Counted from the first letter of the stretch, positions 50,640 to 63,036 are shown. The stretch: 64,000 nt of DNA from Lumbricus terrestris (GCA_949752735.1 OX457038.1:25858956-25922955), one strand, 5' to 3'. Notes: a model not told the origin generated them from the letters alone. Numbers and translations: made by a program.

Positions 50640-52540
50640 TCTTCATGCACGAAAGAGGAGAGAGGGAGGAGAAGGAGAAGGAGGAGAGAGGACAAGGAGA
50701 AGGATAAGCAGACGGATCTGTCGGAGTTCGGCCTTACGCCGTGCCTCTGCTGCTGCTCGCCTCCTAGAGGTGTGCGTTTATCTTCGTTTATTCGGCGGCG
50801 TTTGTTGACTTAGGGGCAAGAGACGCGGTTGCCCGTCAGGTCCTCCTTCCACCCCTCTGTCCGTCCGCCTGTCCCTCTGTCCGTCCGCCTGCCCCTCTGT
50901 TCGTCCGTCTGCCCCTCTGTTCGTCCGTCTGCCTGTCGGTCTGTGTGTATCATTCTAGCGTCTGATAATCAGAGGCAGCAGCGTTGCCGACTCTCGGTCG
51001 ACGTTCGTCTGAATTCGATTCGCTGCGGGACTGCGACCCAAGATGAATGGATATCGTAAAACGATGTGTCGACGATGAGCTGAAAGCACGAAGACTGGGA
51101 CGAGAAGCGGTCGATGTAATTGATATCGCAAAAACATCGCTCGCTGCTCGGGCGGCGGTGAAGGCGCCGACGGCGGCGGCGGAGGCCGTGTGTTAGACTG
51201 CGCGAGGAGCCAACCGAGTCTGTTTAAACCGCCTCAATTTCTTTGTGTATTTAATAGAACTGTTTGCCTTTTCTGAGGCACTATAGCGGACGTCGTATTG
51301 GCATTGACTGGTTGCCGGTCGCTCGTTTGTTTGCAATGTATGCCCGGATTTAAGCGAAACAGACGATTCGTTTGGACGGCCAGATGTAGAATTGTTCGAC
51401 GACTGGAAAAGATGGAAATAAGTGACATTGAAAATACTCGTTACAGCTGAATGAAACTGAGTGAGTAGTCTTATGAAGTGCAACAACCAGTGACTCTGAT
51501 GATCCTAGAATTATTCCAAGTGCCTTCGAACGACCGTGAGCTGTCAATCAAGCTGTCAATCAAGCTGTCAATCAAGCTGTCGCTTGGGACAAAAGTCAAC
51601 TTCATTAATTAATAGGCTGATTAGTTTCTAACTAATACAATGCAGTAGCAGGCCCCCCTGTCGAGATCGCACTGGGTCATTTTACCCGAAACCTGAGCCA
51701 ACGACACCCAGATACCCACTGCAGGATCTGTTTCTGAAAACAATCACAAACCTTGGACTCATAGAGTTTCAATTACGCGAATTACAAAACATTAATTAAG
51801 ACGATTGCATGAAATTGACCGACTGTTGAAAGACGACGTGAAGAACTCCGGTCAACTAAGGCGGTCGCTTACTCACTCACAGACGGCTCTAATTACTCCG
51901 AGTCTGTGGGTCTTGATGTCTACATCGTTAGATTTATGAACGCTGCAGTCGGAATTTATTCTGCACAGGTGTTTGTCTGCGGTGAAGTGAAAGCAATCAC
52001 ACTGGTATACACGGGGGTTTAGAAGGACGCTGCCTTGATACGTCGATAAATCTCATCCTGCGAGATAGAACTTCGGATGCATCATTGCCTGCAGAGAAAA
52101 CTGCGTCCATTGGCTGCCATCTCAAGCGTGTCTATTTTTGTGATTGGTTATAAAGATCTCGAAAAGGACCGAATCGAAACTTGTGGCAAGAAAATAAGAG
52201 GCCCACGTGTTGACGGGTCTCGCAGCTGTGTATACTAGACTCTTGGAGGACATACACTCGTACGTGCGACGCTCAAGATACTTGAGTCACCTTGCAGACG
52301 GATGTACTCACACTAACCCTGCAGGATAGTCATTGACCAGGTGTGTATAGGCCTACTCCAAAAGACGGTCACAGCAAATTCTGAGACTCAGTACTATCAC
52401 CATCACCGTCGCAACCACCAACACCAGCAACATCAGCAGAAGCAACAACAACAACAACAACAACAGCAGCATCCTACCTCCGTCTGCAAAGATGGTCAAC
52501 CCAGCGCAGCTGCTATTCTTAACCTCTAGCACAGGTCAGA
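50640..52540 (+). other. GC-rich segment, possible 5' exon or promoter of an unidentified gene
   Basis: Base composition changes here: purine-rich GAGAGGAGAGAGGGAGGAGA, then GCGGTGAAGGCGCCGACGGC and GGCGGCGGCGGAGG near 51151-51190, unlike the AT-rich surroundings. A TGTCCGTCCGCCTG-type repeat is at 50855-50935 and a triple GTCAATCAAGCT at 51543-51580. Near the end a CAA/CAG run (52436-52470) precedes ATG 52492, which opens MVNPAQLLFLTSSTG with a possible donor GCACAG|gtcaga. No family is recognised and no second exon was found. Confidence 0.25.
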
Positions 52541-53097
52541 AGAAAAACTGTTTGGTTATTACTTGTTACATTGAAATTAAGTACAGCCATACATCACATA
52601 AGCTAAATATGTAAAGGCTAGATAGACTCGTAAGTGTATTGCTCGGAAACGTGAGCATGCGCACTTTGCGCAGTGTCCGATTGATTATAGAGCGGTCGAC
52701 GTGTAGCGTGAAGAGTATATGGGTTCGGTCCTCGTCTAGGGCGGCTACGCGTGTAGGAACCATTGAGCCAGGCATTCACTCATAACTGCTCTACATTATC
52801 GAAGTTTAGTCCTGTATATGCCGGGCGCACTTATAGGATCTTTGGAAGGATGGCAATATAAAAATTGGTTGTACTGATATTGTATTGTACAGGGTGGGTC
52901 ATAAAAAGGCCTCCTCTACGGTTTTTGGCCAATATCTTGACCAAAAGTAAGAATTTCGAAATGAAATTTTACAGTCTTAAATATAATCGATATTTACACA
53001 TGATGACCTGGTTTCGTTCATATATATATCATTATATATTATATAATGTTATATTTATATATATACACATTCATATATATTATGTATACATGTCATG

Positions 53098-53314
53098 TGG
53101 GGCGCGGTGGTGTAGTGGGCATGTTCGTCGCCTTGCACCCGGAGGGTTGCAGGTTCGAACCCACCTGAAGTCGCCGCGTATAATATACAGACCTTGGGCA
53201 AGTCCTGCACTCGCAATTGCTCAGCGCTTCCGCGTGAGACTCCGATGCAGTGTCCGCGCTGTACTCGGGAGCGCCTCTGAGTGAAAAACTTGAAGGGGCG
53301 CTATAACAAGTACA
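53098..53314 (+). mobile_element. tRNA-derived SINE family A (plus strand)
   Basis: GGGGCGCGGTGGTGTAGTGG carries the A box and GCAGGTTCGAACCCACC the B box. The body matches 43054-43272. The 3' end is CTCGGGAGCGCCTCTGAG, then GAAGGGGCGCTATAACAAGT and an ACAAATAAAACAAA tail. The tail segment (GGGACGCTATAACAAGTG) is repeated at about 53354-53400. GTCATGTG occurs before the SINE and again after each tail, so target duplication and tail duplication may both be involved. Confidence 0.88.
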
Positions 53315-53538
53315 CATACAAACAAATAAAACAAAACACATATATATTTGCGTCATGTGCAGGGACGCTATAACAAGTGCACGTATACAAACAAATAAAA
53401 CAAACATATATATATATTTGTGTCATGTGTATGTGTATGTGTGCGTGCGCGTGTGCTCTTTGATGTAAAAATGGCAATGTGCCAATGTCTAATTGTCTTT
53501 ATTTAAATCGGGCAACAGTATAGTGTGTCTACGCCTGT

Positions 53539-53540
53539 GC

Positions 53541-53571
<31 letters not shown>

Positions 53572-53606
53572 TGTGTATGTGTGTGTGTGTGTGTGTATGC
53601 GCGTTC
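53539..53606. repeat. TG-rich microsatellite
   Basis: An interrupted GT run with TATG breaks. It makes poly-Cys/Val and His/Thr ORFs that are not genes. Confidence 0.9.
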
Positions 53607-53903
53607 GTGCACTGCATGGTGAAAGGAACATCTGGGAGAATGGATCTGTGCATAAACACGATATATAATAATATACATGTCATTGCATGATGTATACACA
53701 TGCGTTATTATATTTACGTCTTAGTTGCATGTTATACGTCGTCGTCGGCATCGTATTACACGCCAGGAAATTGTGCCACCATGAACCAAAACATTCGCAT
53801 ACTTTGTATAATGCAGGTATACTATATATATACTATAGATCAATAATTATTGTGGCATGAAGTCTGAGCGATATATATATATATAATTATATATATATAC
53901 ATG

Positions 53904-53911
<8 letters not shown>

Positions 53912-53939
<28 letters not shown>

Positions 53940-53989
53940 TGTATGTATGTATGTATGTATGTATGTATGTATGTATGTATGTATGTATA
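53912..53989. repeat. ATGT tetranucleotide microsatellite
   Basis: About 19 uninterrupted units of GTAT, flanked on the left by TA-rich DNA. Confidence 0.95.
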
Positions 53990-54149
53990 CCGCGGTCAGG
54001 TATACATCCCTTCATACTTCCTAACCACACATATGTCCAATATTGTATATACATGAATATAATAATTATTCGATATGTGTATTTACGTGATGCACATGAG
54101 CATAAAGTCGATGTAGTCCGTATAGTAAGGTCGCACAGAAGGTCAAACC

Positions 54150-54310
54150 AATGAAGAGCAGGAAACAAGAGGAGGGCGAGGAGGAAGAGGAGAAAGAGGA
54201 GGTGCAGATGCAGGAGAGGACGGAGGAGGAGGAGAAGGAGGAGGAGAACAAGAAAGAAGAAGAGGAAAGGAAAGAGGAGGAGGAGACGGAGAAGGAGGAG
54301 GAGGTGGTAG
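54150..54310. repeat. GAG/GAA purine-rich tract
   Basis: Nearly pure GGAGGA/GAAGAA sequence. Its plus frame gives a Glu/Lys ORF ending YLSIDQIDFDRR. There is no supporting splice site or domain, so I treat it as low complexity. Confidence 0.7.
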
Positions 54311-54550
54311 TGGAGTATCTTTCGATCGATCAAATCGATTTCGATCGGCGATGAATGCCAGAAAAATACAATTAGCAGAGAGAGAGAGAGAGAGAGAGAC
54401 TGCAGAGGATGTGCACTGATGACGATCTCTATCTCTATTGTATTATATCGTCCATCCACCACCCACCCATCTCTCCACGGTCGTACACTGACTGTTTGGG
54501 GTCAACAGGTCCAGTGAATGACGACCAACCGATCAATACCCCTCCTTCCA

Positions 54551-54722
54551 GTCTGTCTGTCTGTCTGTGTCTGTCTGTGTGTCTGTGTGTGTCTGTGTCT
54601 GTCTGTCTGTCGGTCTTTCTATCTGTCTGTCTGTCTGTGTCTGTCTGTGTCTGTCTGTGTCTGTCTGTGTCTGTGTCTGTCTGTGTCTGTCTGTGTCTGT
54701 CTGTGTCTGTCTGTCTGTCTGT
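54551..54722. repeat. CTGT / CTGTGT compound microsatellite
   Basis: Long mixed runs of TCTG and TGTCTG units. All three plus frames stay open through it because no unit makes a stop; this explains the large overlapping ORFs. Confidence 0.92.
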
Positions 54723-54881
54723 CGCCCTCATCGACGGTGTCGTTGTCGTCGCCATCGGCTGTGCATCCAGTGGAACGTGACCGCTGCCATCGCCTCCACT
54801 GATCCTTATCTGCTGTGGTCGCCGTCGTCGACGTCCTCAGGCAGAACTACTCTTCCGATCCGGTCGGATGACTCTGCAGGC

Positions 54882-55064
54882 ATGACGGATTCCGAGGCCG
54901 AAGGCAAAGAAGGGTCTCGTCGTCGTCGTCGTCGTCGTCGGCAGAGGCGATTAGATCTGCCGCCTGCTCCCAATGGCAGACATGAGAGCCATGGTCCACT
55001 GCACATCAATGACATACATACACACACACATACGTATATATCATCAAACCGTCCGTACGAACTC
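54882..55064 (+). other. open frame after the CTGT tract, doubtful coding
   Basis: From ATG 54882 the frame reads MTDSEAEGKEGS, an Arg run from a CGT repeat, then QRRLDLPPAPNGRHESHGPL before running into CACACA repeats. Composition up to about 55010 is more exon-like than its surroundings, but no partner exon or family is visible. Confidence 0.15.
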
Positions 55065-55189
55065 TAATCTCCAGTCGCAATCATCGCTTCCAAATAATAA
55101 TGCAGTCGACAGTCACCAGATAACAATCTTCATCTGACGTATACACTATACAAATGTAATTCAGCAATTTATCTATAGAACTTGCTATG

Positions 55190-55283
55190 CATGCATGCAT
55201 TCACACGTATATATGCATGCATACATACATAGATGTATGCATACATACATGCATGCATGCATACATACATACATACATACATA
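55190..55283. repeat. ATGC/CATA microsatellite
   Basis: GCATGCATGCATTC then CATACATACATAC runs. It forms the target into which the element at 55284 inserted. Confidence 0.85.
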
Positions 55284-55353
55284 CAGTGGCGTAGCTAGCT
55301 TTTCGCGGGCCCGTGTGCAGAGGTTCCGCATGGGCCCCTGCTTGGCCTTGTAG

Positions 55354-55498
55354 CATAGGCGCAACCACCCTATGGGACCCACGGGACGCGTCCCCCCAAC
55401 TTTTGAGTGGTCCCCTAGCTTTATTATTATGGTCCCCCAACTTTTAGGACGTGATTCATTAAGGTCCCCCCAACTTTTAGGACGTGATTGCACCTATG
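55354..55498. mobile_element. MITE family C copy nested in the 1.27-kb element
   Basis: CATAGGCGCAACCACCC to TTGCACCTATG with a perfect 8-bp duplication, ccttgtag (55346-55353 and 55499-55506). It must have inserted after the outer element was formed. Confidence 0.94.
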
Positions 55499-56059
55499 CC
55501 TTGTAGGGCCGATATCTTCGCGTTCTCGCAATTAAGACCACTAAAAACTAGTCAATGGCGTATTTGCTATTATAGGCTACCTAACTCATGCAATAAGCCT
55601 ACAACTCACAGAAAAAAACAAGGCTGCACGAATGAGACAGATGAATCAAACTATAACCTAATAACTGCAGTGATTAATTTTCTGAGTCGAAATTTAAAAC
55701 CTATCACGTTGCATACTTATCCATTTATTATGGCCTATTAGTGGGCCTTCTTAAAACGGTGTCATGGCATCATAGAGTTTTCTTTCTAGCACTTTGTTCA
55801 GCAAAAAATGTCAATCGTGTATCAATTCTGGTCCATGATTTGCTATTTGCACACCAAAAAAATTATAGACCTACGATCATCAATTTGTCACAGGCCTACC
55901 TAAAACTAAATAGACCTACACAAAAATAAGTTCAGCAATACTCCAATTACAAGTGCAAAAATTGGGAAAAATGGCCTAAGTGATTCCTATGATCCCTGAT
56001 CTTGCTCAATTTTGGTTTCTCTCTCATTTTGAGGTGAGATATGAAAGGAGTTGAGAGCA

Positions 56060-56183
56060 GATTGAGAATTGTAGAAAAATAACTGGGGGTCAGACTGTGA
56101 TCCAAGTGGAGTTTGGTCGTGAAAACTGAAAATAAGACTAGAGATAGTTGAACCACTTCAAACCCCGGCAATTCTCACCCTGG
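56060..56183. mobile_element. MITE family I copy
   Basis: It starts CAGATTGAGAATTGTAG and ends GGCAATTCTCACCCTGG, with AAAAATAACTGGGGGTCAGA inside, as in 50338-50490. Confidence 0.55.
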
Positions 56184-56556
56184 TTGAAGGAGATGTCAGG
56201 TCACTGCCGTTACCAAATCTATAAGCTTCTTGCACCTAATCTGTATTATCATTCACATACATGTACACTAATGTCATCTTGCAATGTGACAGTCACGACT
56301 CGAGACGAAAACATAATTAATATAGGAGTTTAGACTCAGTTTAGTGTTGCCTGTCAACAGCAAGGCGGTTGACTCGAGCCAGCAAAGTAACGAAGTAGCC
56401 TAATGCAAGTATTTTCACAAAAATCTCATCTAAAAAATATTGTGATATACTCATTAGGATAGCCTATAATAAATAATTTAACAATCTGTGTGGGCCCCTG
56501 GAGGTCGTGGGCCCGTGTGCTTTGCACACATTGCACACATGGTAGCTACGCCACTG

Positions 56557-56692
56557 CATACATACATACATACATACATACATACATACGTACGTACGTA
56601 CATACATACATCATACATACATACATACATACATACATACATACATACATACATACATACATACATACATACATACATACATACATACATAG
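56557..56692. repeat. CATA microsatellite
   Basis: CATACATA units with a short ACGTACGT interruption. It gives HTYI ORFs only. Confidence 0.95.
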
Positions 56693-56699
56693 GCTACAT

Positions 56700-57800
56700 A
56701 GCCTACGTATACGGTAGCGTTTAAATATGCTCTTATCAAATAAACTAATGAATGAATCGTGATGATTAATATTTAATCTAAGTAGAAGTCAAGCTAGTCA
56801 ATTAACTGGCGTATTTTGATAAGTAATTAATGATTAAATGTGGTTAAGCAATATGAAAAATGATAAAACAATTATACGTGAGCTATAAAAGTTACGCCAC
56901 CTAGCAAACGCATCAACAACGTAGCGGGAGAACTAGCAGACGACAGGTGACGTAAGATACTATAGATATATGAATGATGGAATTTGAGAAGAAAGACGCC
57001 GAGTCAGGCCAAAATGACTGATTAGCAAGCATGTACATTTGCGAATGCTGCTTTGCAAAGTAATAAATCAGTGACGCCAATGATCCAATTTGAGGGAAAG
57101 TCAGACATGATGTCGACTTAATCGCCGAGAGGTGATCGTAGGTCTTAGGAAACAAAGTTCGATTTCCTAGACAGATTACAAGTCGAGTTTACGAAGGCGA
57201 GTGCTGAACACTACGAAAGTGATCGAACTTAACGAACAGTAGCGTGGAAGAAATTTGCAATGCGATTGCGATCGTAATTTACGAATGATAGAAAGTTGTG
57301 GCATTTGCGAAACGACTGCGGTTGAGTTTCGAGTCTTTCGACAACGATTGGTAGGCTACATCACACAAAAGAAAAGCAACGGGTCCAGCAATACATCGAA
57401 CACAGTGGCGAATCGTGATGGATGGTTTCAGGATAAGATTGACCTTTCTTCTCTTCACTCAATCCGATCTTCATTCCCTGTGGTTCGAACATTTCAAGAT
57501 GTGGAACTTCAAAAACAGAGATGATCCTCATGCTGAAGAAAGTCAAGCTCATGAGGAGAGATAAGCAAACAAAATATCATATATTTAGATAAATACCCTA
57601 CATAAAGTAAGCTATATAGTTAGGAATAGGCTACTTGTTACAACAATTATTACTTGATTTTCTTGCTATTCTTTATTATACATTCAAAATAAAATGAAAA
57701 GCAGTTTGTCTCTGTTATAAGGTCTAATCTTGAGTCAAAGGCCTATAATTAGTTCTTTCCATAGACATCTGAGTTAAATAGTTCACAAATGAAAGTTTGC
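56700..57800. other. AT-rich DNA without a supported gene
   Basis: An 89-codon frame at 57255-57524 (QCDCDRNLRMIESCGICETT at its start) has no recognisable domain, begins without an ATG context I trust and has no splice partner. Nothing else is nameable. Confidence 0.4.
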
Positions 57801-57816
57801 GACACATACATACATA

Positions 57817-57821
<5 letters not shown>

Positions 57822-57847
<26 letters not shown>

Positions 57848-57953
57848 CATACATACATACATACATACATACATACATACATACATACATACATACATAC
57901 ATACATACATACATACATACATACATACATACATACATACATACATACATACA
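57822..57953. repeat. CATA microsatellite, about 33 units
   Basis: Uninterrupted ACATACAT repeat followed by a TA-rich segment (57957-58042). Confidence 0.96.
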
Positions 57954-58455
57954 TGTATTGTATATATTATTGCATATAATATTATATTATATATAATATA
58001 CATATATAATATATATTATATATATATACATATATATATAGTATGTGACTGTGGTTGGTCGCCGGTTAATTACTTCAGCATCACGGGCACCAGCTGAAGA
58101 GGTAGCGGCGCTGGGAGGGAGGAGGGAGGGAGGGATTGTTGGCAGGTGTCTGCAGCAGAACCATCTTCAGTTCATCACTTGAACGGAGTAGTGACTATAG
58201 TTGCTGAGGCTGGTCGACGATAATGCGCCAAGGTAGACGTGCGGAAGACTAGGAGAAGGAGGGGAGGAGGAGAGGGAGGAGGAGGAGGAGGATGGAAGGA
58301 GGAGAAAAGGAGGAGGAGAGGGGGAATAAACTGATCGCCTTCGATCAAATGTTGATTTCGACTCCTCTCAAAGCAACTCAACAGACAATCTGAGACAAAT
58401 GCTCGCAACTGTCTCTGTCTGTCTGACTGACTCTGTCTCTATATGTCTCTCTCCC

Positions 58456-58457
<2 letters not shown>

Positions 58458-58489
<32 letters not shown>
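58458..58489. repeat. TA microsatellite
   Basis: Uninterrupted TATATA run. Confidence 0.9.
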
Positions 58490-58491
<2 letters not shown>

Positions 58492-58689
58492 CTGTCCATT
58501 CATCATGCCTATATATACAATTGTTATTCCTGTGCACCTCTCAATTACGCACTGCAGATATAGTCCATCCATCCATCCTTCAGTCTGTCAGTCACTCTTT
58601 CCATCCATCCATGATCCATGCACCTATCCATCCTGATCATCTATCTGTCACTCATCCCAATTACCCTGCGGCTTAATTCTTTGTGTTAT

Positions 58690-58755
58690 CCATCCGTCCA
58701 TCCGTCCATCCGTCCACCCGTCCGTCCATCCATCCGTCCGTCCGTCCGTCCAGTC
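58690..58755. repeat. CCGTCCAT-type repeat
   Basis: Mixed CCATCCGT and CCGTCCGT units; no coding sign. Confidence 0.85.
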
Positions 58756-58825
58756 GTCTTTCTTTCTGTCTTGCGAACCTTCTTCTTACGATGTGTCTTC
58801 GGAGGCTTTGATCATTTCTTTGTTT

Positions 58826-59060
58826 CTTCTTTGTTCCTTCTTCGTTCCTTCTGTGTTCCTTCTTCAGTCCTTCTTCGTTCCTTCTTCGTTCCTTCTTCGT
58901 TCCTTCTTCTTTCCTTCTTCGTTCCTTCTTCTTTCCTTCTTCGTTCCTTCTTCGTTCCTTCTTCGTTCCTTTTTCGTTCCTTCTGTGTTCCTTCTTCGTT
59001 CCTTCTTCGTTCCTTCTTTGTTCCTTCTTCGTTCCTTCTTTGTTCCTTCCGAGTTCTTCG
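58826..59060. repeat. 11-bp TTCGTTCCTTC tandem array
   Basis: About 21 units of TTCKTTCCTTC. Because 11 is not a multiple of 3 each frame cycles over 33 bases, and none contains a stop on either strand, giving long Phe/Ser/Leu and Glu/Arg/Lys ORFs that are artefacts. Confidence 0.93.
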
Positions 59061-59385
59061 TGTCAGTTCCTTTTGAGAGAGGTGGTTCGAGAGGTCGATG
59101 AGTTCCAGATGGGCTGGCGACATCGATGAGGGACTAGCCTTAATTCAAAGCATACACGTCAACGTGACTGCATGTCTAGATCATTCTAGAACGTTTACAT
59201 AGATATCGGGTGCACATTAGATTCGTCGCATGTGTGCATGTATAGTATAATCTTGCATATGCGTGCATACTGAAGTCTCCCATCTACCAAACTGGAGCGG
59301 ACAGTTCACACAGTGCGTGTGGACTATAAGTGTATACCTGAGCGCGAGAACACGTCTGCATGCGGCTGCGGCAGCTGTTGGGCGG

Positions 59386-59492
59386 GTATGGTTACCGTTG
59401 GTTATGGATGGTTACCGTTGGTATGGATGGTTACCGTTGCCATGGTATGGATGGTTACCGTTGGTATGGATGGTTAGCCTACCGTTGGTATG
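59386..59492. repeat. 20-21 bp GGTATGGATGGTTACCGTTG repeat
   Basis: About five units with small indels. Confidence 0.88.
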
Positions 59493-59687
59493 GACAGAAT
59501 CCAGACAAAGTCAGACAGATGGAAATGGAGTTATAGACACTGATTGCAATATCGGTAATATCGTTTTGTCTCGAAAGCATTCATTTTGCCAGAGTAACAG
59601 TGACTAAACACCGAGCATATTATGCATCATGCATGTGTACCTGATCTGCTCCGAATTATAATTATCTAAACCAGTCAGGAGTAAGGA

Positions 59688-59840
59688 TGGCCAACACTTT
59701 TGGTCTTGGTAAAAAAAATCGTTTGTCTTTCGCCAAAAAATCTGATGACCTTTTCTTTGTCTTTCTCGCAGAAATAAAAAAAACTGTAACAACTCCGGTT
59801 ATTTGGAAGCTGATGACCTTCTTTTTAAAAGTCGTATGCT
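59688..59840. repeat. dispersed repeat with TGATGACC motif
   Basis: CCAAAAAATCTGATGACCTT, then GGAAGCTGATGACCTTCTTT; the same family as 1.75, 11.7 and 41.6 kb. It is followed by CTGTCT and CT runs up to 59992. Confidence 0.55.
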
Positions 59841-59897
59841 ACCCTCTGTCTCTGTCTCTGTCTATGTCTATGTCTATGTGTCTGTCTCTGTCTCTGT

Positions 59898-59918
59898 CTG
59901 TCTCTCTCTCTCTCTCAC

Positions 59919-59975
<57 letters not shown>
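59898..59975. repeat. CT microsatellite
   Basis: CTCTCT run with one CACTCACT interruption, then CACTCACT units to 59992. Confidence 0.92.
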
Positions 59976-59978
<3 letters not shown>

Positions 59979-60233
59979 ACTCACTCACTCACGGCAGTAT
60001 ATAGCTTATTGAAGACGTTGCTGATTAAAGCGTATATTATGTATACGCTTCGGCTTTCAGGTACTAACTATTATAGCATATATGACACTTTCAGCATCAC
60101 GAAAACCGATTCTCAGTGTCTTTTCACAAAAGTATACCTCTGTGACTTAATGTATACACAATTAACCCGCTCTCTGCAAGATCTTCGCGCCCTCTTCGTT
60201 CTTCTGATCGCCTTGATTTATTTGTACTTTGAT

Positions 60234-60268
<35 letters not shown>

Positions 60269-60772
60269 CATTAAACCAGCTTCGAGCCGTTGCTATTGTT
60301 TTTTATATTGTGGGTCACTCAATGTGGAATGACCTTTCTCTCTAGAATTCGTAGCAGGATCCTGGTTGGGAATTCACTTGCATCTTTTCGCTGCTTGCAA
60401 GACATTACATTTTTCACGGACATTTTTCACGGGCCTTCACGATGAGAGCGCTTCTATATATATATAGTTTTGCTGTGAGATTGAGAAGCGCTTGACAAAT
60501 GTTTGATTAGATTTTCCCTGCAGTTGTTGCCAATTATAGGCCTAAATAGACATTTTCAGTGTTTCTTGCGTTTTGCCTTCCGCAAAATGTTCAAAAAGCC
60601 GCTTGTCTTATTATGTAACCATATACTTGCATCTGTTTTATTAAAGTCTCTGTTTTTTTATCTGCATGGAAGATGTATTGTGTAATGTATACATGTGTTT
60701 GCACGTCATGTATACGTATAGGCTAGGCTATCTCTCTGTTGTGAAATAGAAGCATCATCGGCAGACGCTGGT

Positions 60773-60773
<1 letters not shown>

Positions 60774-60818
<45 letters not shown>
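60774..60818. repeat. CAG trinucleotide repeat, 15 units
   Basis: Uninterrupted (CAG)15. No ORF of note uses it. Confidence 0.95.
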
Positions 60819-60819
<1 letters not shown>

Positions 60820-61261
60820 TGCTGTGTGGTTAGTTTAATGAAGAACGAACGCTGATGCGCTGCCGTATTGTCTGCAGCTGCTGCAGTGGTATATCTTATC
60901 CTATATGAACTCGATGCTCATTCTTTTTGTCTGCTCGTCCGTTGTCTTTAATACACATCAGACGATATATAATCAACATTTGAGTCGTCGTATAAACGCT
61001 TAATATATGCTGCAAAAACTCTACATCACACGAAACTGGATGCGGTCCATCCACGATTGTTCAATGTTCATGCCATGGCCTACAGCCCTACATGCATGGT
61101 CAGAGCTTTTATGTCCATATACGTTAGACCATTTCCATTGACCCACTTGGCGTGGCTATACGTTGTTTTACGTGTATAGGGGAGAAGCTAGGGCAGAGGT
61201 GAGAGGAGAAGAGTGCTTAGTGGAGTTATAGCTGCAGTGAGAAGCAAGTGAAGGCGGTGCC

Positions 61262-61444
61262 ATGGAGAAACGAGGAGAAGAAGACGGGAAAAGAAAAGAC
61301 GAAAGAGAATTAGCGACGAGAGAAGAGCAACTGCATGTAAAGTCAGATGGAGGAAGAGGAGGAGGAAGAAGAAGAAGACAAGAAAGAAGAATTAAGCAGA
61401 TTGGCGAACTGCAAGATCAAAATGGATTAGCGGCAGAGAATTAA
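61262..61444 (+). other. charged 60-codon open frame, coding status doubtful
   Basis: GTGCCATGG gives a good start context and the frame reads MEKRGEEDGKRKDERELATR, then an Arg/Gly-rich middle and IKQIGELQDQNGLAAEN. It lies in purine-rich DNA, which favours such frames by chance. No domain or partner exon is recognised. Confidence 0.18.
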
Positions 61445-62084
61445 GAGTCTGTATGCATCTACAGAAAAATCCAATTAGAAATAAAAGTGAGAAATAAATC
61501 ATCCGTTTATATAAAAGTTCTGCTTCGGTGAGTTTTCTCACTGCCAATGCAATACAGCCCGTGGCGCTTTCTTCTTTTCTTCTGCCGATCACAGAAGACA
61601 GTTCACAACTTCACATGTACAATGCACACACGCAGATCATAATACAATCGATCAATAACACAAGCACACATTGTAGGAGGACTAAGCATAGTAGGCTATG
61701 CGTGGTGCCGGTGATGACAGGTCGCACGAGACAGTATTTACACGACAACGACACAGACGTTATTTATTACTTGCGACTGATGAGACCGATCAACAGATGG
61801 CGGCACTCACATTATAACATGCACGAAGAATGCTATGCTAAGGAAAAGAGCGCGAAAAAGCTTTTGCACCGGATTATTCTTCTGTGTGTAGCCTACGTGC
61901 AAGAGCTATTTCATTGTCGATACCGAATTTATATGTATACAGTATACACACAGGCCTAAATACTGGAGCATATGCAATTATACATAGATGCACATAATTA
62001 TGCGAACATTGTTGATATACATATACATGTAAATTGTAGATATACAAAATATACATAGGCTTACATGCGCATATATATATGTAA

Positions 62085-62085
<1 letters not shown>

Positions 62086-62119
<34 letters not shown>
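62086..62119. repeat. TA microsatellite
   Basis: Uninterrupted TA run. Confidence 0.9.
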
Positions 62120-62120
<1 letters not shown>

Positions 62121-62444
62121 CAGTGCGCATGGTAGTGTTTGTAAGACTTGTATAATTATCGCTTCGAAATGTTGGAAATGTATGAGGGAAGATAATAAGG
62201 ATTTTCTGCTCTGCTACATATATAATACGAAGAAACGTCGGGAATTGAGGCGATCGGCGGTCGAAGGAGATACAATGGTCGTATACTGCGGCGGAGGTGG
62301 CGGTGGTGGCGGGGTGGTGGCGCTCGAGGCGTTGCCTTCTGAGGAGGAGCTGAGGGAGAAGGAGAGATTTTGCAGCTCTATATTATTATACAGATCGTCA
62401 TCATCGATACATCTCTCTACTGCAGCTCCTATTACAGTAGACGC

Positions 62445-62659
<215 letters not shown>

Positions 62660-62666
62660 GTCTGTC

Positions 62667-62701
<35 letters not shown>

Positions 62702-63004
62702 TTCTTTCTCTCAGTTCTTCTTCTGAGTCGTGGCTTCTGTTCTATAATGATCTTTGCAACGGGTGGTGTGGGTGTGGGTGGGGTGTAGGGCGCATCCCTT
62801 TGCAAGGGAGAAGAAGAAGAAGCGGTGGCGATATAAGTGAAAGCCCCTAATGAGTTTATCTTCCGTGTAATTAAGATGGATGCCACCAGATGGCCAATGG
62901 TTAGTGCTCGGGGTGTGGGTAGGGGTGGGGATGGAGGGGCTATGTCATTGGTCTGATGGGGGGGGGGGTGCAGAGGGAGATGGTTCGTGGATGGATGGGT
63001 AGAT

Positions 63005-63036
63005 GGATGGATGGATGGATAGATGGATGGATGGAT
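63005..63036. repeat. GATG tetranucleotide repeat
   Basis: GATGGATGGATGG run, part of a G-rich stretch (62890-63040). The G-rich frames at 63060-63363 give Gly/Glu-rich ORFs with no recognisable domain. Confidence 0.85.

Larger units (their letters stand above)
55284..56556. mobile_element. 1.27-kb hAT-like element containing a nested MITE
   Basis: The ends CAGTGGCGTAGCTAGC and TAGCTACGCCACTG are inverted. Subterminal GGGCCCGTGTGC segments also face each other (55309 and 56509 areas). The flanking 8 bp are catacata on both sides, but the target is a CATA repeat, so this is weak evidence. No transposase is seen. MITE C (55354-55498) and a MITE I copy (about 56060-56183) lie inside. Confidence 0.82.

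Noticed and set aside
54151..54354. Glu-rich ORF as a gene
   Set aside because: It is a direct translation of a GAG/GAA tract with no splice sites, domain or partner exon.
54567..54880. Cys/Ser/Val-rich ORF over the CTGT tract
   Set aside because: Several frames are open only because the microsatellite units contain no stop.
57789..58097. HTYIHTY-type ORFs at 55.2, 56.5 and 57.8 kb
   Set aside because: They are translations of CATA tetranucleotide repeats.
58618..59123. Long Phe/Ser/Leu and Glu/Arg/Lys ORFs on both strands
   Set aside because: Produced by the 11-bp TTCGTTCCTTC array.
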